Origin: Hyphomicrobiales bacterium
Lineage (GTDB): Bacteria > Pseudomonadota > Alphaproteobacteria > Rhizobiales > Rhizobiaceae
NCBI GenBank assembly: GCA_900468805.1
Contig: UEIF01000021.1
Coordinates: 557,274-621,273, forward strand
Reading direction: 5' to 3'
DNA length: 64,000 nt
The notes under the pieces were generated by a model. It was not told the origin of the DNA. It worked only from the letters and a program-made list of their open reading frames with translations, and did no database searches. Below are positions 8,162 through 16,552 of the stretch, piece by piece; the stretch's first letter is position 1, and the number at the start of each line of letters is the position of its first letter. Made by a program: the position numbers and the translations under genes.

Positions 8162-8525
8162 AATTCCCTGTAGGCGAAACCCAACTCACAGACAGACGTG
8201 ACGTGAGTTCTGTAACTGTTTCACATGTGCGTCGCTTTTGGAGCCTCGACTATTGGTGCGGGCATATCAGGCACTGGTTGCATTGCTCACTGTCCAAATT
8301 GGTTTTCTACGACGTTTTAACTAGGCATGTACTCGGAGTAACCGGCCCTGCCGCTCCGGCGTAAAAATAACGGCATCAGGGCTACGGCACGACGGTCGGC
8401 CAGTCCTTTTCTCATTTTTGTCTCTGGCCATCACATCCCGTTGAAAGTCCGGGTGTCGAGCTCGGATTCCGCTTCGGCAAACATCACCAGGCGGAACCTC
8501 CCGCCGCCATCGCCGTTTATGGCGA
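8162..8525. other. Intergenic region upstream of ku
   Basis: 364 bases between divergent genes. It is moderately AT-rich around 8260-8340. It should contain the ku promoter, but I see no clear consensus box and no small gene. Confidence 0.4.
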
Positions 8526-9332
8526 ATGGCCCGTCAAACATTCTGGAAAGGTTATCTGAAGCTCTCGCTTGTCACCGCGTCGGTTTCGCTGACGCCGGCG
8601 ACGACGGAGTCGAGCAAGGTGCGGTTTCATGTGCTGAACCGCGCAACGAAGAACCGTGTCGAAAGCCGCTATGTGGATAGCGTCACGCACAAGCCTGTCG
8701 CCGAGAAGGATCAGGTGAAGGGCTTTCCGCGTGGCGAGGATGATTATGTCTTGCTTGAGGATGAAGAGATCGAGGAAGTGGGACTGGAAAGCACCCGTAC
8801 CATCGATATCGACACCTTCGTGCCGCGCGGGTCGATCGATTGGATCTGGTACGACAAGCCCCATTTTTTATCGCCGGAAGACAAGGTCGGTATAGAAGCT
8901 TTCTGTGTGATCCGCGAGGCGATGAAGGCCAGTGATGTCGTCGGCATCGCCCGGCTGGTACTGTACCGGCGAGAGCGCGCCGTTCTCCTGGAGCCGCAGG
9001 GCAACGGCATTATTCTCTGGACGCTGCGCTATGGCGACGAAGTGCGCGAACCGGCGGCAGAACTCGACATGAAGGCGAAGGTCGATGGCGAACTGATGGC
9101 TTTGATGAAGCGACTGGTGAAGGAGGAGACGAAGGAGTGGAGCCCTTCGATGGTGCAGGACCCTATCCAGAAACGGCTGAAAACGCTCATCCGCGGCAAG
9201 GAGAAAAGCTTCAAAAAGGCAGCCCCGGCCCGCAAGCCTGCGCCCGTCAAATCGACAGGCAATGTCATCAACATCATGGATGCATTGAAGAAGAGTCTGG
9301 CCGCGGAAGGTGGGCGCGGCAAGTCGCGGTAG
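8526..9332 (+). CDS. ku: Ku protein (NHEJ DNA end-binding), first copy
   Basis: A 268-residue bacterial Ku, the homodimeric ring that binds DNA ends and recruits LigD. It opens with RQTFWKGYLKLSLVTASVSL and continues through RVESRYVDSVTHKPV, YVLLEDEEIEEV and DTFVPRGSIDWIWYDKP, the usual Ku core. The C terminus is a Lys/Ala/Pro-rich tail ending with a helix (INIMDALKKSLA), typical of the LigD/DNA-contact extension. It converges on ligD, and a second Ku gene lies on the other side of ligD. An ATG at 8519 is in another frame, so ATG 8526 is chosen. Confidence 0.93.
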   Translation: MARQTFWKGYLKLSLVTASVSLTPATTESSKVRFHVLNRATKNRVESRYVDSVTHKPVAEKDQVKGFPRGEDDYVLLEDEEIEEVGLESTRTIDIDTFVPRGSIDWIWYDKPHFLSPEDKVGIEAFCVIREAMKASDVVGIARLVLYRRERAVLLEPQGNGIILWTLRYGDEVREPAAELDMKAKVDGELMALMKRLVKEETKEWSPSMVQDPIQKRLKTLIRGKEKSFKKAAPARKPAPVKSTGNVINIMDALKKSLAAEGGRGKSR

Positions 9333-9383
9333 TCTCCCGCAGAAATCCCTTCTCACTCGTCCCCAGCGGGTACCTTTGGCTGT

Positions 9384-9404
9384 TCGGCGCTCCTCAAGCG
9401 CCGA
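9384..9404. terminator. Hairpin between convergent ku and ligD
   Basis: TCGGCGCT and AGCGCCGA form an 8-bp stem with a five-base loop in the 113-base gap between two convergent genes. There is no clear T-run, so termination is plausible but not strong. Confidence 0.4.
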
Positions 9405-9445
9405 GCGCCACAAACTATTTGATGGGGAGGGTTTACAGCGAAGCT

Positions 9446-11968
9446 CTATCGCTTCCGCGTCTGCAACGGTTTGGCCGCGGCGAAGAATCCATCCCACGGA
9501 TCCTTTGGAAGCGCATCGAGCCGCGCCGGCGTATTGTCGACGGTGAAATAGGCAGGGCCGATCTCGGCTGTCAGCTCGCTCCATTCCAGCGGCATGGAGA
9601 CCGCAGCACCCGGGCGCGCTCGGGCGGAATAGGCGGCCACCGCGGTATTGCCGCGCCCGTTCCTGAGGTAGTCGATGAAGATCTTGCCGTTGCGCTTTGC
9701 CTTGGTGGCGGTTGCAAGGTAGCGGTCGGGATCATCCTTCGACATGCTGTCCGCAAGCCATTTGGCAAAACCCTTCACCTGGTCCCAGCCGGCCTTCGGC
9801 TCCAGCGGCGTCACCACATGCAGGCCCTTGCCACCCGATGTCTTGACGAAGGCCGCAAGACCTTCGCCCTCGAGGCGCTCCTTCAACTCGTAAGCCGCCG
9901 CTATCACATTCTCCCATGGCACATCCTCGCCGGGATCAAGGTCCATGGTGATCATGTCGGGTTTTTCCCAATTGTCGGTTGTCGTACCCCATGGATGGAT
10001 TTCCAGCACGGCGGATTGCACCAGGGCCACGACACCGTCGAAATCGGTGACGCGCAGCAGCTTCTCTCCCCCCTTGTCCTTGGGGTCGGTGATCTCGTCG
10101 ATATGTTCGTTCATGCCTTTCCATGCATGTTTCTGAAAGAAACGCTGATGGCCGGAAATGCCGTCGGGCAGGCGCAGCAGGGCAAGCGGCCGGTTGACGA
10201 CATAGGGCGCCATGAAGCGCCAGACCTGAGCATAATAATTGGCGAGACCTTCCTTGGTGACGCCCTCGTCCGGCCAGTAGATGCGATCGGGATGGGTCAG
10301 CGTCACGGCTGATTTCGGCAGGTTTTTCGCGGTCGTCTTTTCCATCTCGCGCACAACGTCCTTTGCCGGCTTGTCCTCCCGCAGTCCGCGGAAGGCCGCG
10401 TGGCGCAGGTTACCATCCGCCGACCATGCGCGGAACTCCACTTCGGCGACGAGTTGCGGCTTGACGTAATGCAGGCCGCGCCGCTCTTCGGCGCTCAGTT
10501 TGTCGTCGAAGGAATTCTGCTTCAGCTCGATCGCCGACAGGCGTTCGTAAAGCATCTGCGCCGTGGCAACCGTATAGCCGGTGCCGACGCGGCCGACATG
10601 CTTCAGCGCGCCGTCTTCGTAATAACCCATGGCAAGCGAGCCGATGGCATTCTTCATGGCGGTCGAGGGCACATAGCCACCGATGACGAATTCCTGCCGC
10701 TGCGAGCATTTTGACTTGATCCATTCACCCTTGCGGCCTGAGACGTAGTGGCTGTCGCGCTGCTTGGAGACGACGCCTTCGAGACTGAGCCGGCAGGCAT
10801 GGTTCAACACCAGGCCACCGTTCTCGTTGAAGTGCGCGCTGTAGCGCAGTTTGCCGCTATTTTCGGGAATGAGCTTCTCAAGCAGATGTTTGCGCTCGAG
10901 AAGGCCTACGTCGAGCAGGCTGTATCCATCGAGATAGAGGAGGTCGAAAGCATAGAAGACGAAGCGGTCGTAGCGGCCTTCACTGAGATCGTGTTGCAGG
11001 GCGGAGAAATCTGATGCGCCGGTATCGCGCTCCACCACCAGTTCACCATCGATGACGGCCGTTTCAGTCGGCAAGGAAGCGAAGGCATCGACAATGTTCC
11101 GGCCGAATTTTTCCGTCCAGTCAAGACCGCCGCGTGTGAGCATCGTCACCCGCCCATCCTCGATCTTCACCTGCAGCCGGTAACCGTCGAACTTGATCTC
11201 GTGGATCCAGCGTTCACCGGCCGGTGGCTTGGGCTTCAGCTTGGCGAGTGCCGGCTCGATGAAGTCGGGCATATCAGCTTTTTTCGCGCCCTTCGGCCAA
11301 TCCTGCTCCTTCGGGGCAGGAGACTTTGCCTTCCTCGCCGGAGCCCCGGCTTTTGCGGCAACGGCCTTGCCACCTTCTGGTCTGGAGTGCCAGGTGGCAT
11401 CAGGATTTTCCGCCACCTCTTCGAGTTGCCGACCGGTCTTGGCGGATTCGGGACGCTCTTCGAGGATATCGGCCTCGCCCTCATTGCGGGCTTCCTCGTC
11501 CTCACCCTTGATGAGCAGCCAATTTTCGCGTTTTTCGCCGGCCTTGCCATGCATGCGCACGAGATGCCAGCGCCCCTTCAGCTTCTCGCCGTCGAGTTCG
11601 AATTCCAAGTGGCCTTTCTTGTAGGCTTTGCGCGGATCGCCTGTTGGAGTCCAGATGCCGTGATCCCAGACGATGACCGTGCCGCCGCCATACTGGCCTT
11701 TTGGAATGATGCCTTCGAAATCGCCGTAGGTGAGGGGATGATCCTCGACATGCACCGCAAGCCGCTTGTCCTCGGGGTTGAGGCTCGGGCCCTTGGTGAC
11801 GGCCCAGCTTTTCAGCACGCCATCCATCTCAAGACGGAAATCATAATGCAGGCGCGTGGCGTCGTGCTTCTGGATGACGAAACTGTTGCCTGTCGCCCGG
11901 CCTTTCCGGCCACGCGGCTCCGATGTGATCTTGAAATCGCGTTTGGCCTGATAGGTTTCGAGGGCCAT
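9446..11968 (-). CDS. ligD: ATP-dependent DNA ligase D (PE-LIG-POL)
   Basis: An 840-residue multifunctional end-joining ligase. Residues ~1-190 form the 3'-phosphoesterase domain (HDATRLHYDFRLE with H35/H41, VEDHPLTYGDFEG with H77). Residues ~235-540 form the ligase domain with the KxDG nucleophile K259 (EIKFDG). Residues ~555-840 form the primase/polymerase domain, with metal-binding D676 and D678 in MDLDPGED. This order, PE-LIG-POL, is the Pseudomonas/rhizobial one, unlike mycobacterial POL-PE-LIG. It starts two bases after the stop of the second ku gene, so the two are co-transcribed. Confidence 0.95.
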   Translation of the reverse strand: MALETYQAKRDFKITSEPRGRKGRATGNSFVIQKHDATRLHYDFRLEMDGVLKSWAVTKGPSLNPEDKRLAVHVEDHPLTYGDFEGIIPKGQYGGGTVIVWDHGIWTPTGDPRKAYKKGHLEFELDGEKLKGRWHLVRMHGKAGEKRENWLLIKGEDEEARNEGEADILEERPESAKTGRQLEEVAENPDATWHSRPEGGKAVAAKAGAPARKAKSPAPKEQDWPKGAKKADMPDFIEPALAKLKPKPPAGERWIHEIKFDGYRLQVKIEDGRVTMLTRGGLDWTEKFGRNIVDAFASLPTETAVIDGELVVERDTGASDFSALQHDLSEGRYDRFVFYAFDLLYLDGYSLLDVGLLERKHLLEKLIPENSGKLRYSAHFNENGGLVLNHACRLSLEGVVSKQRDSHYVSGRKGEWIKSKCSQRQEFVIGGYVPSTAMKNAIGSLAMGYYEDGALKHVGRVGTGYTVATAQMLYERLSAIELKQNSFDDKLSAEERRGLHYVKPQLVAEVEFRAWSADGNLRHAAFRGLREDKPAKDVVREMEKTTAKNLPKSAVTLTHPDRIYWPDEGVTKEGLANYYAQVWRFMAPYVVNRPLALLRLPDGISGHQRFFQKHAWKGMNEHIDEITDPKDKGGEKLLRVTDFDGVVALVQSAVLEIHPWGTTTDNWEKPDMITMDLDPGEDVPWENVIAAAYELKERLEGEGLAAFVKTSGGKGLHVVTPLEPKAGWDQVKGFAKWLADSMSKDDPDRYLATATKAKRNGKIFIDYLRNGRGNTAVAAYSARARPGAAVSMPLEWSELTAEIGPAYFTVDNTPARLDALPKDPWDGFFAAAKPLQTRKR

Positions 11969-11970
11969 GG

Positions 11971-12813
11971 TCAGCCGGCCTTTCTGCTGCTTCTATCGGA
12001 GGTCTTGCGTGCGGCAGGCTTCTTCGCCGGCGCCTTGCCGCCCATCTTCGCACTTTGGCGCAGCGCCTCCCTGAGATCGACCACCTTGCGCTCCGGCTCG
12101 CGCTTGCGCTTCGGCGGCGCGCGACCTTCAATCTTGGCCTTCACCAGTTCGACGAGCGCGGATTCGTAGCGGTCGTGATACTCGCTCGGGTCGAAACTGC
12201 CTTGTTTGGTGCCGATGATATGGCCGGCAAGTTCCAGCATTTCCTTGTCGAACTTGATATCGGGAATGTCTTTGAAAATGGAGCTTGCAGAGCGCACCTC
12301 ATAGTCGAAGTTCAGCATGGTCGCGATGATGTGGTCGTCATGGGCACGGATGAGCAGCGTCCGGTTGCGGCGGAAGAGCACGGCTTCGGCAAGGGCTGCC
12401 ACCTTGCCGTCAAGCATGCCCTTGGCAATCAATGCGAGGGCTTCCGCATCATGCTCGTCGACTGGCGCCAGATAGTAGGGGCGGTCGAAATAGAGCTTGT
12501 CGATCCCATCGCAGGGAATGAAACCTTGCACATTCAGCACCTTGTCGCTTTCGGGCATGATCTCGGCAATCTCGTCGCCTTCGATGACGATGTAGTCGCC
12601 GCTCTCCATCCTGTAGCCCTTGACCTGGTCGTCGCGCTCCACCGGTTTGCCCGTTTCGCTATCGACGAACTGCCGCTCGACGCGATGGCCAGTCCTGCGG
12701 TTGACGATGTTGAAAGAGACACGGTCGGAAGAGGAAACAGCCGTATAAAGACCGACGGCGCAAGCGAGGTCGCCCACCTTCAGATGGCCCTTCCAGCTCG
12801 CGCGTCCCGTCAT
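11971..12813 (-). CDS. ku: Ku protein, second copy
   Basis: A 280-residue Ku with the core sequence ASWKGHLKVGDLACAVGLYTA, RVERQFVDSETGKPVE, YIVIEGDEI and GFIPCDGIDKLYFDRPYY, followed by a long Lys/Arg/Ala-rich C-terminal tail. It is clearly diverged from the 8526 copy. The start ATG 12813 follows GGAGGAAGCG. It is immediately upstream of ligD in the same operon, so it is the likelier main partner of this LigD. Multiple ku genes are known in rhizobia. Confidence 0.94.
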   Translation of the reverse strand: MTGRASWKGHLKVGDLACAVGLYTAVSSSDRVSFNIVNRRTGHRVERQFVDSETGKPVERDDQVKGYRMESGDYIVIEGDEIAEIMPESDKVLNVQGFIPCDGIDKLYFDRPYYLAPVDEHDAEALALIAKGMLDGKVAALAEAVLFRRNRTLLIRAHDDHIIATMLNFDYEVRSASSIFKDIPDIKFDKEMLELAGHIIGTKQGSFDPSEYHDRYESALVELVKAKIEGRAPPKRKREPERKVVDLREALRQSAKMGGKAPAKKPAARKTSDRSSRKAG

Positions 12814-12825
12814 CGCTTCCTCCGT

Positions 12826-13059
12826 TCAGAGCCTGCTGTTGCTTTTGTCGGTTTCGATTGGCTGGAATTTCCAGCCGCTTCCATCCGGCGCCGGATAGGC
12901 GAGCAGCGCATCGCCGTCGCCGATTTTCTGGCGCGCGGCTACGTCTCTTGCGCGATCCATCGCCTGTTCTGCAGTGGCATAGGGTTCAGACAATGTATCA
13001 CCGAGCTTGTAGGCCCAGCCATTGTCGTGAGGGACGATCTGATAGGTGATGTCGGCCAT
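12826..13059 (-). CDS. DUF2188-like small protein
   Basis: A 77-residue protein with the short pattern YQIVPHDNGWAYKLGD and TAEQAMDRARDVAARQ, then ending in a W-containing strand. This matches the DUF2188 shape (a small beta-alpha-alpha-beta unit with no known activity). The start is supported by GGAGGAAAGC before ATG 13059. Its stop is 12 bases before the second ku gene, so it likely belongs to the ku-ligD operon. Function unknown. Confidence 0.75.
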   Translation of the reverse strand: MADITYQIVPHDNGWAYKLGDTLSEPYATAEQAMDRARDVAARQKIGDGDALLAYPAPDGSGWKFQPIETDKSNSRL

Positions 13060-13074
13060 GTGCTTTCCTCCTTG

Positions 13075-13341
13075 TCAGCCGTTGCCACGCGAGCGACTGC
13101 GCCGCTCGTCAAGCGCGATGATCTTTTCAACAGATGCGATATCCTCGCTTGTGACGACCGGAACCGGATCGGCGGCGATCGCCTCCAGGACTTCCCTGGA
13201 CACCGCGCCATTGCGGATTGCCCATTCCAGCGTCTCGCGGGTTTCCCGTTCGGCCTTGAGCTGGGCATAGAGCGCAACGATCAGTCGGTCGCGCGCATCC
13301 ATGCTGCTGTGTTTGCGGTCGATCTTGCGGATGCCAGGCAT
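13075..13341 (-). CDS. Hypothetical helical protein upstream of NHEJ operon
   Basis: Roughly 88 residues of mostly helical, charged sequence (DRLIVALYAQLKAERETRETLEWAIRNGAV) ending in Arg/Ser-rich residues. I do not recognise a family. ATG 13341 has AGGCAGGA seven bases upstream; ATG 13362 and ATG 13302 are alternatives. The longer frame to 13569 contains atypical Cys-rich sequence and overlaps the divergent OsmC gene's leader, so it is rejected. It sits 15 bases from the DUF2188 gene and may be the first gene of the ku-ligD transcript. Confidence 0.6.
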   Translation of the reverse strand: MPGIRKIDRKHSSMDARDRLIVALYAQLKAERETRETLEWAIRNGAVSREVLEAIAADPVPVVTSEDIASVEKIIALDERRSRSRGNG

Positions 13342-13497
13342 GGGAAAATCCTGCCTCTTCATGAGGTTGTTCACGGGAAAAAACCGCTGACAGGTGGAAA
13401 GGTTCCGCTGAACGGCGCATCGAAAATCAAAATCGCCGCATTGCGGGTTTGCGGCTAAGACACTATTTGAAAGCTCTATTCGACAGAGGATTTCAAA

Positions 13498-13926
13498 ATG
13501 GCCGATCTCAAGGCGCGTCCCCGTCCCACAGGTGCAAGCGCCGTTCTCGGCCGAACCGGTTTCCCGCATGTCACGTCGGTCACCGGCGGCGAGATCGATA
13601 TCGTTACCAGCCCGTCGCAGCCGGGCTTCAATCCGCTCGATCTGCTCTATTCCTCACTTTCGGCATGTCTCGTGCTGAGCGCCCGCATGGCGGCCAGCCA
13701 GCTCGGCATCCTCGACAAGATCACCGAGATCACCGCTGATGTGACCGGCGAGAAGGCGGCGGAAGGGCTGTCGCGCGTCGCGAAGTTCAACATCACCTTC
13801 TCCATCAAAGGCGATATCGACGAGGAAACGCGCCGCAAGATCGCTCACATGGCCGAAGACGAGATCTGCACGGTCAGCAACACCATCAGGGGCACTCCGG
13901 AGTTCGCAACCACGATCTCCGGCTGA
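13498..13926 (+). CDS. OsmC/Ohr family protein
   Basis: A 142-residue protein of the OsmC fold, a thiol-dependent peroxidase group active on organic hydroperoxides. It carries the two conserved cysteines, in LYSSLSACLVLSAR and in EDEICTVSNTI, and the conserved FNPLDLLYSSL helix. Other OsmC-like proteins have unknown roles, so a peroxidase function is likely but not certain. It is transcribed away from the ku-ligD unit. Confidence 0.85.
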   Translation: MADLKARPRPTGASAVLGRTGFPHVTSVTGGEIDIVTSPSQPGFNPLDLLYSSLSACLVLSARMAASQLGILDKITEITADVTGEKAAEGLSRVAKFNITFSIKGDIDEETRRKIAHMAEDEICTVSNTIRGTPEFATTISG

Positions 13927-13970
13927 TCGGGTCACCACAGGTTTCTGCATAAAAATCATAGACTATAGGA

Positions 13971-14011
13971 CCGGAGCATTGCGTGGTCTTCGCCCTCAAC
14001 TTATGCTCCGG
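13971..14011. repeat. 9-bp inverted repeat before FAD oxidoreductase
   Basis: CCGGAGCAT (13971-13979) and ATGCTCCGG (14003-14011) are perfect inverted arms with a 23-base spacer. They lie between the OsmC stop and the ATG at 14023. They could be an operator or a weak terminator; no T-run follows. Confidence 0.4.
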
Positions 14012-14022
14012 CATCGATTGAA

Positions 14023-15474
14023 ATGATGCCGGCTGAGATGCAGTTCCAGACACAAGCTTCGACCGAACAGAAATCCCGGCGGCCGCTCGTCGCCATCATC
14101 GGCGGCGGCGTTTCCGGGGCGGGTGTCGCCTACCATCTGCTGAAGCTGGCTGACGACGATGCAGCCGATATCGTGGTCTTCGAGCCGCGTCCCATGCTGG
14201 GCCGTGGCCTTGCCTATGACACTGCCGATCCGGCGCACCGCATCAATGTGCCGGCCGCCAAGATGAGCCTGCAGCCGGATGATCTGGAAGAGTTCCAGCG
14301 CTGGATCGAGGCGAACAATGCCGTGCGCGACGATCCCGAAGCCGCGCGCGAGAACGGCCAGCTTTTCCCGCGCCGGCGCGTATTCGGCGATTACGTTGGC
14401 TCGCTCCTCCAGCCTTTCCTGAAGTCTGGCGCCATCAGCCATCGCCGGGCGATCGTGACCGGCATCCACCGCCGGGGTAGTGGCTGGGCGATCCTCGATG
14501 ACAAGGGCGGGCTGACGGAGGCCGATATCGTCGCCATCGCCACCAGCCATCCGCCGCCGGTGGCGCCGGGCAGGCTCGCGGCTATTCTTGGGGAACACCC
14601 GCGCTTCGTTGCCGACACCACCAAATCGGGTGCGCTCGAAGTCGTGCGGCCGCATGACAGGGTTCTCGTCATCGGCAACGGGCTGACCGCGGCAGACGTG
14701 ATTGCCTCCCTTGCGCGAAACGGCCACGACGGCTTCGTTACCGCAATCTCCCGCCGCGGCCTTCGTTCGCGCGGCCATGCCGCGGTTCCGCAGGAGGCTT
14801 TCGGTGATTTCATCTCCGAGCCGGCATTGTCAGCCGTCGCGTTGCTGCGTCTTATCCGGCAGACGATCCGCCAGGCGACCGAGCGTGGCCAGAGCTGGCA
14901 TGCCGTGATCGATCAGGTGCGTGGCCAGGGTCACGATCTCTGGCGCAGTTTACCGGTTGCCGAGCGGCGGCGGATCGTCCGGCATCTGCGGCCTTACTGG
15001 GATGTTCACCGCTTCCGCATCGCGCCGCAGGTGGAGGCGGTGCTCGACGCCGCAATCGAAGCCGGCAGGCTGGAAATCCTCGCGGCATCCATCGCCGATG
15101 CGAAGGTAGAGGGCGAGGCGATCCACGTCACCCTCCAGCCGCGGCATGCACGCGGAAAATTGGAACGGATGTTCGATGCTGTCATCGTCACGACCGGTCC
15201 GGCACATGGCGGCATTTTGCAGACGCAGCCCTGGCTCAGCGAACTCGCGCGGGAGGGCTATCTCGCACTTGATCCGACCGGCCTCGGGCTTGCCTGCAGT
15301 GAGCACTCCGAGGCTCTGGGACCAGAGGGCAGGGTGGTCTCGTCACTGCTTATTTCAGGCCCGCTTGCACGCGGCACGTTCGGGGAGCTGATGGGATTGC
15401 CGCAGATAACGGAACATACAGTTTTCGTTGCCCGCGAGATCGCCGAGAAGCTGAAAGCCGCAGCCGCGGGATAA
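14023..15474 (+). CDS. FAD/NAD(P)-binding oxidoreductase
   Basis: A 483-residue flavoprotein. The N-terminal FAD-binding Rossmann motif is VAIIGGGVSGAGVAYHLL (residues ~23-40). A GRGLAYDTADPAHRINVPA segment and a second dinucleotide motif, VLVIGNGLTAADVIASL, mark the FAD_NAD_binding_9 group related to lysine/ornithine N-monooxygenase-like folds. The substrate is unknown. It is likely cytoplasmic, as there is no signal peptide. It follows OsmC by 96 bases on the same strand. Confidence 0.8.
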   Translation: MMPAEMQFQTQASTEQKSRRPLVAIIGGGVSGAGVAYHLLKLADDDAADIVVFEPRPMLGRGLAYDTADPAHRINVPAAKMSLQPDDLEEFQRWIEANNAVRDDPEAARENGQLFPRRRVFGDYVGSLLQPFLKSGAISHRRAIVTGIHRRGSGWAILDDKGGLTEADIVAIATSHPPPVAPGRLAAILGEHPRFVADTTKSGALEVVRPHDRVLVIGNGLTAADVIASLARNGHDGFVTAISRRGLRSRGHAAVPQEAFGDFISEPALSAVALLRLIRQTIRQATERGQSWHAVIDQVRGQGHDLWRSLPVAERRRIVRHLRPYWDVHRFRIAPQVEAVLDAAIEAGRLEILAASIADAKVEGEAIHVTLQPRHARGKLERMFDAVIVTTGPAHGGILQTQPWLSELAREGYLALDPTGLGLACSEHSEALGPEGRVVSSLLISGPLARGTFGELMGLPQITEHTVFVAREIAEKLKAAAAG

Positions 15475-15593
15475 TCCGTGGCTCTGTTCCCCATCATCTG
15501 TCGTTCTGTGACTGTCATCCCTGCGCGACTTCTGCTAGTCCGCGACGACAGGCGCGGCTTACTCAACAAAGCCGCACAGAGAGCATCGAGATC

Positions 15594-16487
15594 ATGTCGC
15601 AGGCTGCTTCCCCCGTTTCCGAAAATCCATCCACCAGCCGTCTTCCGCTGATCGCCCTCATTCTTGGCGGCGCTGCGATCGGCGGATCGCCGATCTTCGT
15701 ACGGCTTTCCGAAGTCGGGCCGATGGCGACGGCCTTCTGGCGTGTGGCGCTGGCGCTGATCCCGATCTTCATCTTTTCGCTTCTGCGCAAGGATACCGGC
15801 CCCAAGCCGAAGAGCCTTGCCGATTACGGTATGCTGATCCTGCCGGGCGCCGTGCTGGCGCTGGATCTCTCGGCCTGGCATCTGTCGATCACCATGACCT
15901 CGGTCGCCAATGCGACATTGCTCGCAAACCTTGCGCCGGTTTTCGTGACCGCCATTGGTTTCCTGTTCTTCGGCGCGAAGGTTACCCGCGTCTTCGTGCT
16001 CGGCCTCGTGCTGGCATTGGCCGGCGTGGTCGTGCTGAAGGGCGGACCTGCCGCCTTCGGCAATGGTGACCTGCGCGGTGATGGCGTCGCCATGATCGCC
16101 GCCGTCTTCTACGCCTGCTATATCCTGGCGATCGGCGCTCTTCGCAGCCGTTTCGATACGATCCGTATCATGCTGTGGAGCACAGCCTCTGCCGCAGTCG
16201 GCGTCTTCCCGCTCGCCTTCTTCTTCGAAGGCCACATGCTGCCGGCCAGCCTTTATGGCTGGTCGATCGTCTTCGGCCTTGCCTTCATCAGCCATGCAGG
16301 CGGGCAAGTGGCGATCGCCTACGCGCTTGCCTATCTGCCGGCCGCCTTCTCCTCGCTGACGCTGCTTCTCCAGCCGGTTGTGGCGGCCATTCTCGCCTGG
16401 GCTCTGCTCAACGAGTCGATCACAGCAATGCAGGCCTTGGGCGGCCTGATCGTTCTGGCGGGCATCATGGTCGCAAGGCGCGGCTAA
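15594..16487 (+). CDS. EamA/DMT-family transporter
   Basis: A 297-residue inner-membrane protein with about ten hydrophobic helices in two EamA repeats, of the drug/metabolite transporter superfamily. The first helix segment is LIALILGGAAIGGSPIFVRLSEVGP. A second repeat opens with GVAMIAAVFYACYILAIGALRSRF. These carriers export amino acids, nucleotides or toxic metabolites; the substrate cannot be inferred here. Start at ATG 15594. Confidence 0.88.
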   Translation: MSQAASPVSENPSTSRLPLIALILGGAAIGGSPIFVRLSEVGPMATAFWRVALALIPIFIFSLLRKDTGPKPKSLADYGMLILPGAVLALDLSAWHLSITMTSVANATLLANLAPVFVTAIGFLFFGAKVTRVFVLGLVLALAGVVVLKGGPAAFGNGDLRGDGVAMIAAVFYACYILAIGALRSRFDTIRIMLWSTASAAVGVFPLAFFFEGHMLPASLYGWSIVFGLAFISHAGGQVAIAYALAYLPAAFSSLTLLLQPVVAAILAWALLNESITAMQALGGLIVLAGIMVARRG

Positions 16488-16552
16488 TCCCGCTTAAAGG
16501 AAGCTTGACCATTGGCTGCTAGACCTGTCCCGGAGTTCGGACAGGATCGGCC

